Shown: positions 9,599 to 21,807, counted from the first letter of the stretch. The stretch is DNA of 64,000 bases from Rosenbergiella australiborealis (GCF_018494035.1 NZ_JABBFO010000008.1:62001-126000), one strand, 5' to 3'. Translations and numbers: made by a program. The notes: generated by a model from the letters alone, not told the origin.

Positions 9599-10726
9599 TT
9601 AATTTAGCACTAATTGCATAATCCGTTGATACATTCGGCTCAAGGTTTGCAAGTCGGCTGCACTGACACATTCATTGATTTTGTGAATTGTTGCGTTAAC
9701 AGGTCCAAGCTCAACCACTTGTGTACCCATTTTGGCAATAAAGCGTCCATCAGAGGTTCCCCCATTAGTGAGTAACTCTGGTTTAATTTCATTATAGTGC
9801 TGAACAGCATCGACTACCGCATCGACTAACGCACCTTTTGCAGTGAGAAAGGGTTGTCCGGAAAGATTCCATTCTAAGGTGTAGCGTAATTGATGGCGAT
9901 CTAACAGCTGTGTCACGCTATGACGAATTTGTTGATCGGTCAATTCTGTGCTGAAGCGGAAGTTAAATTGAACAAATAATTCACCGGGAATAACATTGTT
10001 GCTACCGGTCCCCGCATGAACATTAGCGATTTGCATACTGGTTGGGGGGAAGAACTCATTTCCTTCATCCCATTGTGTTGCGGCAAGCTCTTGTAAAGCA
10101 GGTAGTGCGCGATGCACTGGGTTATCCGCTAAATGAGGATAAGCAACATGGCCTTGTACTCCATGAATCGTCAGGTTAGCCGTTATCGATCCGCGACGGC
10201 CATTTTTAACCACATCACCGACTCGTTCAGTACTCGACGGTTCACCGACTAAGCAATATTCAACGCGCTCTTGGCGTGCCATCAATTTCTCGACCACTTT
10301 AACGGTGCCGTTAATGCCACTGGCTTCTTCATCCGAGGTGATTAAGAACGCTAGCCGCCCTTGATGGTTGGGATGTTGTTCAACAAAACGTTCTGCGGCA
10401 ACCACCATTGCGGCTAACGACCCTTTCATATCTGCAGCCCCGCGACCAAAAAGCATGCCATCGCGAATAGCCGGTTCAAAGGGAGGGTTAATCCATTGAC
10501 GTTCATCGCCGACGGGGACTACATCTGTATGGCCAGCAAATGCTAGGGTTTGGCCTTGACCGCGGGTCGCCCAGAAGTTTTGGGTATCGCCAAAGTTCAT
10601 AGGTTCTATATCAAAGCCAATCGCTTTAAGGCGTGCGATTAATAGGGCTTGGCAGCCTGCATCTTCAGGACTTAAGGAGGGGCAACGAATCAGTTGCTGT
10701 GCTAACTCAATGACAGGACAAAACAT
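9599..10726 (-). CDS. dapE: Succinyl-diaminopimelate desuccinylase DapE
   Basis: Zinc enzyme (M20 family) that hydrolyses N-succinyl-L,L-diaminopimelate in lysine and cell-wall precursor synthesis. The product is 375 residues from ATG 10726 (same length as E. coli); AGGAGCC directly upstream fixes this start rather than one 24 codons earlier inside yffB. Metal-ligand blocks are [18 protein letters not shown] and TSDEEAS. The gene starts one base after the yffB stop, so translation is probably coupled. Confidence 0.96.
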   Translation of the reverse strand: MFCPVIELAQQLIRCPSLSPEDAGCQALLIARLKAIGFDIEPMNFGDTQNFWATRGQGQTLAFAGHTDVVPVGDERQWINPPFEPAIRDGMLFGRGAADMKGSLAAMVVAAERFVEQHPNHQGRLAFLITSDEEASGINGTVKVVEKLMARQERVEYCLVGEPSSTERVGDVVKNGRRGSITANLTIHGVQGHVAYPHLADNPVHRALPALQELAATQWDEGNEFFPPTSMQIANVHAGTGSNNVIPGELFVQFNFRFSTELTDQQIRHSVTQLLDRHQLRYTLEWNLSGQPFLTAKGALVDAVVDAVQHYNEIKPELLTNGGTSDGRFIAKMGTQVVELGPVNATIHKINECVSAADLQTLSRMYQRIMQLVLN

Positions 10727-10727
10727 T

Positions 10728-11108
10728 TTAGTTGGCTCCTTGTAAAAAGGTGGACCAAGTCTCAGTATCGAAACCGACCAGCATCTTACCATCTGCACGG
10801 ACTAACACCGGGCGTTTAATTACCGCCGGGTGCTTGAGCATAATGTTACGTGCGGCGAGCGGATCGGCCGTACTCTGTTTCTCTTCGTCGGTGAGATTAC
10901 GCCAAGTGGTACCCCGAGTATTGAGTAATGCTTTGAGCCCAAGCCCTTCGATGAATTGCTCTAGGAGATGCGAATCTATCCCTTGCTGGCGAAAATCATG
11001 AAAGGTGACATCGATATGGTTGTCGGAGAGATACTTACGTGCTTTTCTTACTGTATCGCAGGTTTTGATACCGTAGAGGATAAGGGTAGGCGCGGTTTCT
11101 TGAGTCAT
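10728..11108 (-). CDS. yffB: ArsC/Spx-family protein YffB
   Basis: A 126-residue thioredoxin-fold protein of the ArsC/Spx group; a glutathione-dependent reductase role has been suggested for the family but not established. It has a single CDT motif ([12 protein letters not shown], Cys near residue 17) where arsenate reductases have CX5R. The block [10 protein letters not shown] and [11 protein letters not shown] match E. coli YffB. It precedes dapE with a one-base gap, as in E. coli. Confidence 0.88.
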   Translation of the reverse strand: MTQETAPTLILYGIKTCDTVRKARKYLSDNHIDVTFHDFRQQGIDSHLLEQFIEGLGLKALLNTRGTTWRNLTDEEKQSTADPLAARNIMLKHPAVIKRPVLVRADGKMLVGFDTETWSTFLQGAN

Positions 11109-11483
11109 GGGACAGTACTACCTAATTATAAAGTCAAAGGATCACAGTTAATTAAGGATAATGCCGCATTTAAGGTGCATTATCTACCTTTGTGAGGGAT
11201 TGTCCGGGAATATCCAGAATGTCTCATTTTCGATAACAAAAACTGTGAATCATTTCATGATTTCATACAATCCTTTTTTTGAATGAAAAATGTTATTTAT
11301 CAATAAATTGTCATTTTTTTAGAGAAAAAACGAAAACGTTATCCTAGATTAATTCTTTACAGGGGTTTACGAATTTAGCGACTTACAGGTAGGATTCACC
11401 ACCCTCTGGTCAAATTTGCCGATTTTTACCTGTGCTGAGGCGGTAGAGGGGATTTGCTGTAGAAGTGGACAAACAGGAAACCT
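11109..11483. other. 375-bp intergenic region between yffB and ansP
   Basis: Divergent, AT-rich promoter region for yffB-dapE-ypfN and ansP. I see runs of A and T around 11220-11340 but no RNA gene, convincing operator palindrome or small coding sequence with a ribosome-binding site. Confidence 0.5.
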
Positions 11484-12956
11484 ATGAAAAATACAAAAAA
11501 AACAGCGGCTGATTTACAACACGCCAGACGTAAATGGTTAAACTCCCATGACTCCGGATATCGTAAGGAAATGGGAAACCGCCAAGTTCAAATGATTGCT
11601 ATCGGCGGAGCAATTGGTACCGGGCTTTTTCTCGGCGCAGGGGCACGTTTACAACTCGCGGGTCCAGCCCTAGCATTAGTCTATCTAGTCTGTGGTATTT
11701 TCTCGTTTTTTATCTTACGAGCACTCGGGGAGCTAGTGTTACATCGCCCTTCGAGCGGGAGCTTTGTCTCCTACGCCCGTGAGTTTATGGGTGAGAAAGC
11801 CTCTTATGTTGCCGGTTGGATGTACTTTGTCAACTGGGCGATGACCGGGATTGTAGATATTACAGCCGTTGCGCTGTATATGCATTACTGGGGCGCCTTT
11901 GGTGACATCCCACAGTGGGTCATTGCCTTAGGGGCATTAGCCATTGTCGGTACCATGAATATGGTCGGCGTTAAATGGTTCGCGGAAATGGAGTTTTGGT
12001 TTTCGTTGATCAAAGTTCTGGCTATCGTGATTTTCTTAGTTGTTGGCGTTATTTTCCTCGGTAGTGGAAAACCACTTGATGGAAACACGACGGGCTTCCA
12101 CCTGATTTCTGATAACGGCGGGTTCTTCCCTCATGGGATTATGGCTGCGTTCGTGTTAGTACAGGGCGTTGTGTTTGCGTTTGCGTCTATTGAGCTGGTA
12201 GGGACCGCGGCTGGGGAATGTAAAAATCCTAAAATCATGGTACCGAAAGCGATTAACAGCGTGATCTGGCGTATTGGTTTATTTTACGTGGGCTCCGTTG
12301 TACTGCTAGTGCTTTTACTACCATGGAATGCTTATCAAGCAGGACAAAGTCCTTTTGTGACATTCTTTAGTAAACTGGGTGTTCCTTACGTGGGCAGTGT
12401 GATGAATATCGTCGTATTGACGGCTGCATTATCGAGCCTCAACTCAGGACTTTATTCAACAGGACGTATTTTACGTTCAATGTCTATGGGAGGGTCAGCG
12501 CCTCGTTTTATGTCTAAAATGAGTAGCCAACATGTCCCTTATGCGGGAATCTTAGCCACGATTGTTATCTATATCTTTGGTGTGGTACTGAACTACTATG
12601 TTCCAAGCCAAGTATTTGAAATCGTACTGAATTTCGCATCTTTGGGTATTATTAGTTCGTGGGCCTTTATTGTGTTGTGCCAATTACGTTTGCGTAAAGC
12701 GATTCGTGAAGGTAAAGCGGAAGATATTTCCTTCAAGCTACCCGGCGCACCGTTTACCTCATGGCTGACCCTTTTGTTCTTAGTCAGTGTGCTGGTTCTT
12801 ATGGCTTTTGACTATCCAAATGGAACCTACACTATTGCCTCAATTCCATTGATCGCGATTTTGTTAGTCATTGGCTGGTTTGGCGTGCGTAAACGTGTTC
12901 ACGAAGTTTCGTTACGTGAACAACAACATATGTCTCAACATCACGAAGAGTCATAA
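11484..12956 (+). CDS. ansP: L-asparagine permease AnsP
   Basis: Inner-membrane amino acid:proton symporter of the APC superfamily (AAT family). The 490-residue product has about 12 membrane helices. The diagnostic first-helix motif is IGGAIGTGLFLGAGARL. Near-identity to E. coli AnsP in many blocks (FVSYAREFMGEKASYVAGWM, KWFAEMEFWFSLIKVLAIV) favours asparagine over the aromatic or lysine paralogues. ATG 11484 has AGGAAACC upstream. It is a single-gene unit between a long promoter region and a strong terminator. Confidence 0.9.
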   Translation: MKNTKKTAADLQHARRKWLNSHDSGYRKEMGNRQVQMIAIGGAIGTGLFLGAGARLQLAGPALALVYLVCGIFSFFILRALGELVLHRPSSGSFVSYAREFMGEKASYVAGWMYFVNWAMTGIVDITAVALYMHYWGAFGDIPQWVIALGALAIVGTMNMVGVKWFAEMEFWFSLIKVLAIVIFLVVGVIFLGSGKPLDGNTTGFHLISDNGGFFPHGIMAAFVLVQGVVFAFASIELVGTAAGECKNPKIMVPKAINSVIWRIGLFYVGSVVLLVLLLPWNAYQAGQSPFVTFFSKLGVPYVGSVMNIVVLTAALSSLNSGLYSTGRILRSMSMGGSAPRFMSKMSSQHVPYAGILATIVIYIFGVVLNYYVPSQVFEIVLNFASLGIISSWAFIVLCQLRLRKAIREGKAEDISFKLPGAPFTSWLTLLFLVSVLVLMAFDYPNGTYTIASIPLIAILLVIGWFGVRKRVHEVSLREQQHMSQHHEES

Positions 12957-12991
12957 TCTAAGGCTGAGATAGCTGGATGTGATAGTGAGTA

Positions 12992-13024
12992 AACGGTGTA
13001 GCCAATGGCTACACCGTTTTTTTT
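12992..13024. terminator. Bidirectional terminator between ansP and ampH
   Basis: A 12-bp stem (AACGGTGTAGCC / GGCTACACCGTT) with a three-base loop, then T residues (13019-13024). It lies between converging genes. The T run favours termination of ansP. Confidence 0.9.
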
Positions 13025-13026
13025 GA

Positions 13027-14178
13027 TTAACGATTATTTGCTAATGCACTGACCAATTGGTTGGCACCTTCACTCATAGGGGTAAAGTGACTGCCTGGTG
13101 CACGGGCGACAACAACGAATACCCCTACATTGCTGCGAGGATCCATCACAATATAGGTCATAAATCCTCCCCCTCCACCGGTTTTTTCCACCAATGCGGG
13201 TTGGTTCCCAACGGCATCCATATGCACCCATCCTAGTCCTAGACCACTGGCAGGGCCTGCTACGTCCATACCATTCATTCTAACAAGCTGGCTACGTGGG
13301 TAGATCACACGTTGTAACGTGTTTGCGAGAGGCGATCGTGGTCTGAGTGAGCTTGATAAGAACTGCTGCATCCAACGCTCCATATCATCGGGCGTTGAAT
13401 AAAGTCCACCACTGCCAATCGCCGCGAGTGTATTACCACAAGGGCTCGCATGGTCGCGTGGCACAATGAGACGACGGCACTGATCTGGTGAAGGAGTGAA
13501 GGTCGTATCTTTCATTCCCAAAGGACGGGTTATTAATGACTGCACTAATTGTGGATAAGGCTTACCCGTTGCTTGGGAAAGCGCATCCGCCAAATAGTCG
13601 AAGCCTAAATTTGAATAAGAGGCGACGGTACCGGGAATCGATTTGAGTTTTGCATGTTGTAGCCACTGCCAACGCACTCCTTTTTCTGGCCAGATAAAGA
13701 CTGGCCGGTTGGCCCGTCCTCCGGGCATTTCACGTGGAAGGCCTGCGGTATGGGTAGCAAGATTTTGTAACTTAATCGTGTAGCCGTGTAAGGGCGGTAC
13801 TTCCATTCCCCGTGGGGTATATTTACTCAGTGGATCAGAGAGTCTCACTACCCCTTGCTGGTCCAGTTTAACCAGTGTTTCACTGGTAAAGAGTTTGGTA
13901 ATAGACGCTAAACGAAAAAGGCTCTCTTTGTTGGGGCGAACACCACTGCCGGGGCGTGTTTCACCTGCACTAGTAAAGTAGTGTTGGTTACCATCAATAA
14001 CAATCATCGCCATCCCAGCTGCTGCGGTCTGGCGGTAAATTTGTTGTGCATAACGTTGTACGATATCGGCACTCACTTGCGGAGCAACTCTCGGGGTAGC
14101 AAAGCTGGTACTGGTCGCCATCAGGGAGAGCGTCGCAAAAAGGGATAATGTCAGTTTTTTCAAGAGAGAGAGATCCAT
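13027..14178 (-). CDS. ampH: D-alanyl-D-alanine carboxypeptidase/endopeptidase AmpH
   Basis: Class C beta-lactamase-fold peptidoglycan hydrolase (DD-carboxypeptidase and endopeptidase), periplasmic and involved in murein recycling. The 383-residue product has a signal peptide (about 1-28), the SITK active-site motif with Ser92 and Lys95, the YSN motif in SYSNLGFD, and KTG in EKTGGGGGF. The block TPSPDQCRRL and APGSHF-type C-terminus match E. coli AmpH. It is not next to sbmA as in E. coli. Beta-lactamase activity is weak in the family, so it should not be read as a resistance gene. Confidence 0.9.
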   Translation of the reverse strand: MDLSLLKKLTLSLFATLSLMATSTSFATPRVAPQVSADIVQRYAQQIYRQTAAAGMAMIVIDGNQHYFTSAGETRPGSGVRPNKESLFRLASITKLFTSETLVKLDQQGVVRLSDPLSKYTPRGMEVPPLHGYTIKLQNLATHTAGLPREMPGGRANRPVFIWPEKGVRWQWLQHAKLKSIPGTVASYSNLGFDYLADALSQATGKPYPQLVQSLITRPLGMKDTTFTPSPDQCRRLIVPRDHASPCGNTLAAIGSGGLYSTPDDMERWMQQFLSSSLRPRSPLANTLQRVIYPRSQLVRMNGMDVAGPASGLGLGWVHMDAVGNQPALVEKTGGGGGFMTYIVMDPRSNVGVFVVVARAPGSHFTPMSEGANQLVSALANNR

Positions 14179-14313
14179 ACACAGTAGGCAATAAGAGAAT
14201 TCAGCATGATAGCTGTTTTACTCAGGGCCCATCGAGAAAACTATTAATAATTATGTTTCTTTTTATGAGTGATAGATTGGACTATCTCGACGGATTACGT
14301 CGAGATATCAATA

Positions 14314-16118
<1,805 letters not shown>

Positions 16119-16290
16119 TAGATTCAGATCCGTGAAGAGTTAATGAGAATTACTATTGATAATAAGGTTATATAATAACATTAGTGATATTGCTAACATT
16201 GAAATATTTCAGCCTTTTACGGAGTATTGCCTTTTCTAACACTTGCACTCGCACGCATAATAGATGGTTTTCATAAAGGGGAGGTGAATA

Positions 16291-16716
16291 ATGGAAATTC
16301 GTGTTTTTGAACAACAAGATATCGACGAGGTGATTACCCTTTGGGAGCGTTGTGACCTCTTACGACCTTGGAATGATCCCGAACTCGATATTGAACGTAA
16401 ATTACAGCATGATGCAGATCTTTTCCTTGTTGTCGTTCTTTCTGGACAAATAGTCGGCACCGTCATGGGCGGATATGATGGCCACCGAGGTTCAGCCTAT
16501 TACTTGGCCGTTCACCCAGATTATCAAGGTCGAGGCTTTGCTAATGCGTTGATGAATCGCTTGGAAAAAAAATTGATTGCGCGCGGTTGCCCAAAAATCA
16601 ATCTACAAATTCGTGATGACAGTGATCTGGTGCTGGGATTTTATGAAAAATTAGAATACGAAATTAACGAAGTGACGAGTGTAGGAAAACGTTTGATTGA
16701 AGATCGTGAATACTAG
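16291..16716 (+). CDS. ypeA: GNAT acetyltransferase YpeA
   Basis: A 141-residue GNAT-fold N-acetyltransferase; the substrate is not known. Motif A for acetyl-CoA binding is [13 protein letters not shown] and motif B is [11 protein letters not shown]. It matches E. coli YpeA over its full length, including [14 protein letters not shown] 16291 has a very strong AGGGGAGGTG ribosome-binding site. It is divergent from amiA, as in E. coli, with yfeZ 12 bp downstream. Confidence 0.92.
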   Translation: MEIRVFEQQDIDEVITLWERCDLLRPWNDPELDIERKLQHDADLFLVVVLSGQIVGTVMGGYDGHRGSAYYLAVHPDYQGRGFANALMNRLEKKLIARGCPKINLQIRDDSDLVLGFYEKLEYEINEVTSVGKRLIEDREY

Positions 16717-16728
16717 AGATGCCTCATC

Positions 16729-17154
16729 ATGACTGATCTTCACGACGATGACGGGCGATATGCTCTGCCGTTTTTCTTGTGGGCAATATTATTGTTTCAA
16801 GCACGCGCATGGTTATTATTGGTAATGGCAGGTGTCTCACAACAACAAGGTGAGGAACTACTCCGCTTATTTGTCCCTGAGAGTACAACCTTATATTGGG
16901 GGCTAGGCCTGGGGCTGCCGGCCTTAATCTGCCTACTGTTAAGCGGTTATCGTCATCGTTACCCTCGATGTTGGCGAGCCAGTCGTTACTGTGTGCTTCT
17001 TAGTGGTGCATTGATCTGCCTGTGGCAATTAAGTCAATGGAATCGTTCTGCCTTAGAAGCATCGCCCGTATTACTGCTACTGACCGTGTTTGATATAGTC
17101 ACTGAGTTAATGTTACTAACGAATTCTCGTCTACGGCATTGCTTCAATCAATAA
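16729..17154 (+). CDS. yfeZ: YfeZ-like inner membrane protein (DUF2919)
   Basis: A 141-residue protein with four probable membrane helices (about 12-32, 58-76, 87-105, 115-132) and no catalytic motif. Length, topology and place between ypeA and yfeY identify it as the DUF2919 protein YfeZ; direct residue similarity is moderate. Function is unknown in the family. It probably shares a transcript with ypeA. Confidence 0.75.
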   Translation: MTDLHDDDGRYALPFFLWAILLFQARAWLLLVMAGVSQQQGEELLRLFVPESTTLYWGLGLGLPALICLLLSGYRHRYPRCWRASRYCVLLSGALICLWQLSQWNRSALEASPVLLLLTVFDIVTELMLLTNSRLRHCFNQ

Positions 17155-17229
17155 ATACGGTGCCAAACTAAACTTTTCGAGTGAAGATCACTCCTAGTAG
17201 CACTGATCCGAAATCCAAGAGGAATTGAA

Positions 17230-17844
17230 ATGAAAGCGTTACCCTGTGCACTGCTCGCCAGTGTGGTATTGCTCAACGGCTGTGCCAGTTCAGGCCATCA
17301 GGCTGATACATCGAGCAATGCTGTACGCTGGTGGAATCCACTGAGTTATTCATGGTCATCGGCCCTTCCTTGGAATTGGTTTGGTTCTTCTGTTGCCATC
17401 AGTGAAAAGGGGGTCGGTAACATCACTGGCTTAACCGCATTTAACGCTGAGACAATCAGTCAAGGCATTGGCAGTGATTATCAGATACGTCAAGGAATGG
17501 GAACACGTAACGGACAGATTGAAAGTTACATTCAGGCGATGAAAGATCAAAAGGTCGCCATGACGTTCTATGGTGATACAACCGTCAGCAAAATTGATGT
17601 AACCGATACAAGCGTTCATACGCCAAACGGAATTGCCTTCGGTGCCCCATTCTCCGCGTTATTTCAAAAGGCCTATGGGCATTGTCAACCGGGACGAGAT
17701 AGTCAACATGTGCAGTGCCAAGTGCCCAATAGCCAACATTTAGACGTCATCTATCATGGCGAATTTAATGGCCCTTCAGGCATTATGCCGGCCGATGACA
17801 CGTTGAAACAGTGGACCCTGTCAGAAGTTGTGTGGCACGCCTAA
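17230..17844 (+). CDS. yfeY: Lipoprotein YfeY (DUF1131)
   Basis: Outer-membrane-type lipoprotein of unknown function; in E. coli yfeY is a sigma-E regulon member. The 204-residue product has a lipobox LLNGC (Cys18). The conserved blocks PWNWFGSS near residue 50, NVAMT-like segments and IMPADDTLKQW near the end match E. coli YfeY. ATG 17230 follows AAGAGGAA. I could not identify a convincing sigma-E promoter upstream. Confidence 0.87.
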   Translation: MKALPCALLASVVLLNGCASSGHQADTSSNAVRWWNPLSYSWSSALPWNWFGSSVAISEKGVGNITGLTAFNAETISQGIGSDYQIRQGMGTRNGQIESYIQAMKDQKVAMTFYGDTTVSKIDVTDTSVHTPNGIAFGAPFSALFQKAYGHCQPGRDSQHVQCQVPNSQHLDVIYHGEFNGPSGIMPADDTLKQWTLSEVVWHA

Positions 17845-17873
17845 GCGCGTTATATATTTTTTAGCAATTACAC

Positions 17874-17908
17874 AGCAGTAATCGGTATATAAAACCATTA
17901 CTGCTTTC
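17874..17908 (+). terminator. Probable terminator after yfeY
   Basis: An inverted repeat AGCAGTAAT-GG / CCATTACTGCT with one bulged C and a loop of nine bases, followed by TTTCC. The T run is short, so strength is uncertain. Confidence 0.6.
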
Positions 17909-17971
17909 CTAGCCTTATTTATACACTGATAACTTCTTGATTGGCTGACGTTGAGATTGGAATTTTCAGGT

Positions 17972-18982
17972 ATGAAGAGACTTTGTGCACGATTAATGGC
18001 GGGATGTGTGGTATTGACTACCCCATTGGCCTATCCAGCTCAGTTACTCAATAGCTCATATGATGTCTCTCGCGAGCTTTACCAATCTCTTAACCCGCTG
18101 TTTATTCAACAATGGGATGCCCGGCATCCGCAAGATAAGCTAATAATCCGTCAATCACATGGCGGATCATCCAAACAAGCCTTAGCCATTTTGCAGGGGA
18201 TGTCCGCGGACGTTGTGACCTTTAATCAGGTACCCGATATTCAAGTTCTGCATGATAAAGGCAATCTTATTCCTAGCGATTGGCAAACCCGTTTTGCCAA
18301 TAACAGTTCACCTTATTATTCAACGATGGCGTTTGTCGTTCGTCAGGGTAATCCGTTGCAGATTAAAAGCTGGGAGGATTTGGTGAAACCGGGCGTTAAA
18401 GTCATCTATCCTAATCCGAAAACCTCTGGTAATGGTCGCTATACATGGCTAGCCGCTTGGGGAGCATTTTCGATTACTCATGGACAGAATTCACCTGCGG
18501 TACGTACTGCTATGCGTCAATTAGTGAAAAATACGCAAGTCGCGGATATTGGTGGACGCGGAGCGACGCAGAGTTTTGTTAATCATCAATTAGGGGATGT
18601 ATTAATTACTTTTGAAGCGGAGGCTCGTGCGTTACAAGCACATTACCCCGCAGAACATTTTCAGGTGATTGTCCCACAAACGAATATTAAAGCTGAATTT
18701 CCTGTGACATGGATAGACCGTTATACCGAACGAGCTCGCTCAACCGAAGTTGCAAAAGATTACTTAAATTTCTTGTATCAGCCTGAGGCACAAAATATTT
18801 TAACGCGATTTTATTACCGGACTTATCATGCCACTCCTCAAGTAGTGGCGCAGCAGCATTTTCCACCCGTCCATTTTTTTACTGTCGAACAGCAATTTGG
18901 CTCATGGCAACAGGCTATGCAGTCACAATTTGCCCCGCAAGGGGAGTTCGATAGATTGCAGGCTGTAGGGTCATCACTATGA
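17972..18982 (+). CDS. cysP: Thiosulfate/sulfate-binding periplasmic protein CysP
   Basis: Periplasmic receptor of the CysPTWA ABC importer. The product is 336 residues from ATG 17972 (E. coli 338), with a signal peptide (about 1-23). It contains ELLNSSYDVSRELY-type start of the mature protein, QSHGGSSKQALAILQG, NPKTSGNGRY and TGGRGATQSF-like blocks around the anion site. A TTG at 17951 would lengthen it by seven residues. Its stop overlaps the cysT start (ATGA), the first of four coupled genes. In E. coli the operon is activated by CysB under sulfur limitation. Confidence 0.94.
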   Translation: MKRLCARLMAGCVVLTTPLAYPAQLLNSSYDVSRELYQSLNPLFIQQWDARHPQDKLIIRQSHGGSSKQALAILQGMSADVVTFNQVPDIQVLHDKGNLIPSDWQTRFANNSSPYYSTMAFVVRQGNPLQIKSWEDLVKPGVKVIYPNPKTSGNGRYTWLAAWGAFSITHGQNSPAVRTAMRQLVKNTQVADIGGRGATQSFVNHQLGDVLITFEAEARALQAHYPAEHFQVIVPQTNIKAEFPVTWIDRYTERARSTEVAKDYLNFLYQPEAQNILTRFYYRTYHATPQVVAQQHFPPVHFFTVEQQFGSWQQAMQSQFAPQGEFDRLQAVGSSL

Positions 18983-19812
18983 TTTTTTCACGTCAACGTC
19001 GAGTATTACCGGGTTTTGGGTTAAGCCTGGGCACCAGCTTATTTTTTACCTGCTTAATTTTGCTACTGCCGGTCAGTGCTTTATTAATGCAATTATCAAA
19101 AATGACCTTAGCGGATTACTGGCGAGTGATCAGTGATCCCCAGCTTGTCGCTGCCTATAAAGTGACTTTGCTTTCTGCAGCCGTCGCATCGTTGTTTAAT
19201 GCTCTGTTTGGCACCCTAATGGCATGGGTATTAACCCGTTACCGTTTTCCTGGTCGGACGTTCTTAGACGGTTTAATGGATTTGCCCTTTGCTTTACCAA
19301 CGGCTGTTGCAGGTCTTACCCTAGCCGGACTATTTTCTGCTAATGGTTGGTATGGGCATTGGCTAGTTGAGCATGGGATAAAAGTGACCTACACGTGGTT
19401 AGGGATCGCCGTCGCTATGGCATTTACCAGTATCCCATTTGTGATCCGTACCGTACAACCGGTGCTGGAAGAGCTAGGCCCGGAGTACGAAGAGGCGGCA
19501 GAAACACTTGGCGCACGACCTTCTCAAGCCTTTTTTCGCGTTATTTTACCGGAAATTGCACCATCATTGTTGGCGGGAACAGCCCTTTCATTTACCCGTA
19601 GCCTTGGTGAGTTTGGGGCAGTGATCTTTATTGCTGGAAATATTGCATGGAAAACAGAAGTGATTTCACTGCTTATCTTTGTTCGCCAACAAGAGTTTGA
19701 TTTCCCAGCCTCTAGTGCCATTGCTTCCGTCATTATGGGGGCATCGTTAATCTTGCTATTTACTATTAATACTTTGCAAAGCCGTTACGGCCGCCGGTTA
19801 GGGGGCAAATAA
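18979..19812 (+). CDS. cysU: Sulfate/thiosulfate permease subunit CysT (CysU)
   Basis: Inner-membrane permease of the sulfate importer. The 277-residue product has about six helices. The cytoplasmic EAA loop reads EYEEAAETLGARPSQAFFRVILP (contact site for the CysA ATPase). It begins with a 4-bp ATGA overlap with cysP and its stop shares the A of the cysW start (TAATG), so translation is coupled. Confidence 0.95.
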   Translation: MIFSRQRRVLPGFGLSLGTSLFFTCLILLLPVSALLMQLSKMTLADYWRVISDPQLVAAYKVTLLSAAVASLFNALFGTLMAWVLTRYRFPGRTFLDGLMDLPFALPTAVAGLTLAGLFSANGWYGHWLVEHGIKVTYTWLGIAVAMAFTSIPFVIRTVQPVLEELGPEYEEAAETLGARPSQAFFRVILPEIAPSLLAGTALSFTRSLGEFGAVIFIAGNIAWKTEVISLLIFVRQQEFDFPASSAIASVIMGASLILLFTINTLQSRYGRRLGGK

Positions 19813-20657
19813 TGTCTACGATGGCACGTCCTTGGACGAAATGGATCTTAATCACCGTTGCTGTGTTGAGCGCCGCGATTTTTTTATTGGTACCGCTCGT
19901 CTATATATTTTGGCAGGCGCTAAGCGAGGGGGTCGGTACAGCACTCCATAATTTACGTGATGGGGATATGCTTCATGCAATTTGGCTGACCGTATTAATT
20001 GCCCTAATTACTGTTCCTGTTAACCTACTTTTTGGCACCTTATTGGCGTGGTTAGTCAGTCGATTCAATTTCCCGGGTCGTCAATTGTTGTTGACCTTGT
20101 ATGATATTCCTTTTGCGATTTCTCCGGTGGTGGTGGGGTTGCTTTATCTGCTTTTCTGGGGAATTAATGGGCCTGCGGGTAGCTGGCTAGATGCCCATAA
20201 TATCCAAGTGATGTTTACTTGGCCGGGAATGGTGTTAGTGACGATTTTCGTTACCTGCCCATTTGTGATCCGTGAATTAGTGCCGGTCATGCTAAGCCAA
20301 GGAAGCCAGGAAGATGAAGCGGCGATACTACTTGGCGCGAGCGGTTGGCAGATGTTCCGTCGCGTGACCTTACCGAATATTCGCTGGGCGCTTTTGTACG
20401 GCGTTGTGTTGACCAATGCGCGAGCTATTGGTGAATTTGGTGCGGTGTCGGTGGTATCTGGAGCGATACGCGGTGAGACCTATACCTTACCTCTGCAAGT
20501 TGAGTTACTAAACCAAGATTATAATACCGTTGGTGCATTCACTGCGGCGGCACTATTAGCCGTTATGGCAATGGTAACCTTATGTTTAAAAAGTGTACTG
20601 CAATGGCGCCTAGAACGTCAGCAGCACGGCGTACAGGCAGGCGAAAATGAGCATTAA
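19812..20657 (+). CDS. cysW: Sulfate/thiosulfate permease subunit CysW
   Basis: Second inner-membrane permease subunit, pairing with CysT. The 281-residue product has about six helices and an EAA loop [31 protein letters not shown] and the [13 protein letters not shown] block are typical of CysW. It overlaps cysT by one base and cysA by 11 bases. Confidence 0.94.
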   Translation: MSTMARPWTKWILITVAVLSAAIFLLVPLVYIFWQALSEGVGTALHNLRDGDMLHAIWLTVLIALITVPVNLLFGTLLAWLVSRFNFPGRQLLLTLYDIPFAISPVVVGLLYLLFWGINGPAGSWLDAHNIQVMFTWPGMVLVTIFVTCPFVIRELVPVMLSQGSQEDEAAILLGASGWQMFRRVTLPNIRWALLYGVVLTNARAIGEFGAVSVVSGAIRGETYTLPLQVELLNQDYNTVGAFTAAALLAVMAMVTLCLKSVLQWRLERQQHGVQAGENEH

Positions 20658-21723
20658 TATTAAGCAAATTTCCAAGTCATTTGGTGATACTCAGGTACTT
20701 AACCAGCTAAGTCTTGATATTCCCTCAGGTGAAATGGTCGCACTATTGGGCCCATCGGGATCAGGAAAAACAACGTTATTGCGTATCATCGCTGGACTGG
20801 AAAATCAGAATTCTGGGGAAATTTTATTTCATGGGCGTGATGTCAGCCACGTTCATGCCCGGGATCGCCAAGTAGGATTTGTGTTCCAACATTATGCACT
20901 GTTCCGTCATATGACCGTATTCGATAACATCGCATTTGGGCTGACAGTGATGCCTCGCAAATCACGCCCAAGCAAAGCTGTGATCCGCGACAAAGTGATG
21001 AAGTTATTGGATATGGTTCAGCTTAAAGCGTTCGCTAACCGCTATCCCGCGCAGCTCTCTGGTGGGCAAAAACAACGTGTGGCTTTGGCTCGCGCGTTAG
21101 CGGTCGAGCCGGCGATTTTATTATTAGACGAACCTTTTGGTGCGTTAGATGCGCAAGTGCGTAAAGAGCTGCGTCGTTGGTTGCGCCAGTTACATGAAGA
21201 GTTAAAATTTACCAGTGTATTTGTTACGCATGATCAAGAAGAGGCGATGGATGTCGCTGATCATATCGTCGTTATGAGTCAAGGTAATATCGAGCAACAC
21301 GGTACACCACAACAAGTTTGGCAAGCGCCAGAAAGTCGTTTTGTCCTGGAGTTTTTGGGGGAAATCAATCGACTGCCCGCAACCGTGAGTGGCCAATGGT
21401 TACAGGTTGGCGAGCAGCGTTGGCCATTGAGTCGTCCTTATTGCGTGGAGGGGAATATCGACCTTTTCCTACGCCCTTGGGAGTTAGCGTGGTCAGCACA
21501 GGCTGATGCACAACATCGCTTACCCGCTAAAGTGGTCGAAGTGACCCCACGAGGACATTTCTGGCAACTGAGTGTTGAGGTTGAGGGAATGCAGCTCGAT
21601 CCACTGTCACTGATTAGTCAGCATTCTACCGCCCCTGAGCGTGGAACAACTCTCTACCTTAATTTGTCACAGGCCCGCGTATACCAACAAAACAATCTGT
21701 TGGCGCCTCTTGCCTTTGATTAA
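20647..21723 (+). CDS. cysA: Sulfate/thiosulfate importer ATPase CysA
   Basis: Cytoplasmic ATPase that drives CysTW. The 358-residue product has Walker [10 protein letters not shown] at about 36-44, Q-loop HYALF, signature LSGGQKQR, Walker [12 protein letters not shown] and the H-loop [10 protein letters not shown]-terminal TOBE-type regulatory domain (about 240-350) follows. It is the last gene of the importer unit, 84 bp before cysM. Confidence 0.95.
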   Translation: MSINIKQISKSFGDTQVLNQLSLDIPSGEMVALLGPSGSGKTTLLRIIAGLENQNSGEILFHGRDVSHVHARDRQVGFVFQHYALFRHMTVFDNIAFGLTVMPRKSRPSKAVIRDKVMKLLDMVQLKAFANRYPAQLSGGQKQRVALARALAVEPAILLLDEPFGALDAQVRKELRRWLRQLHEELKFTSVFVTHDQEEAMDVADHIVVMSQGNIEQHGTPQQVWQAPESRFVLEFLGEINRLPATVSGQWLQVGEQRWPLSRPYCVEGNIDLFLRPWELAWSAQADAQHRLPAKVVEVTPRGHFWQLSVEVEGMQLDPLSLISQHSTAPERGTTLYLNLSQARVYQQNNLLAPLAFD

Positions 21724-21754
21724 ACGGACTGCTAATTTCGATATAAGCATGATT

Positions 21755-21782
21755 ATCAGCCTAGGTTCTCGCCTAGGCTGAT
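21755..21782 (+). terminator. Strong hairpin between cysA and cysM
   Basis: A perfect 11-bp stem (ATCAGCCTAGG / CCTAGGCTGAT) with a six-base loop, but followed by GCCGTTTA rather than a T run. It ends 25 bp before the cysM start. It may attenuate transcription into cysM or protect the 3' end of the cysPTWA message; both are inference. Confidence 0.55.
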
Positions 21783-21807
21783 GCCGTTTAAGCGATAGGA
21801 AAAAAAC

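Noticed and set aside
13027-14178. Reading the ampH gene as an AmpC beta-lactamase
   Set aside because: Sequence blocks and the KTGGGGG motif fit AmpH; there is no ampR gene beside it.
16141-16170. Fur-box-like sequence (GAGAATTACTATTGATAAT) upstream of amiA-hemF
   Set aside because: Only about 10 of 19 positions fit the Fur consensus; AT-rich sequence gives such matches by chance.
17160-17229. Possible sigma-E promoter before yfeY (AAACTT ... TCCGA)
   Set aside because: The two elements are about 35 bp apart, far from the 16-17 bp spacing needed.
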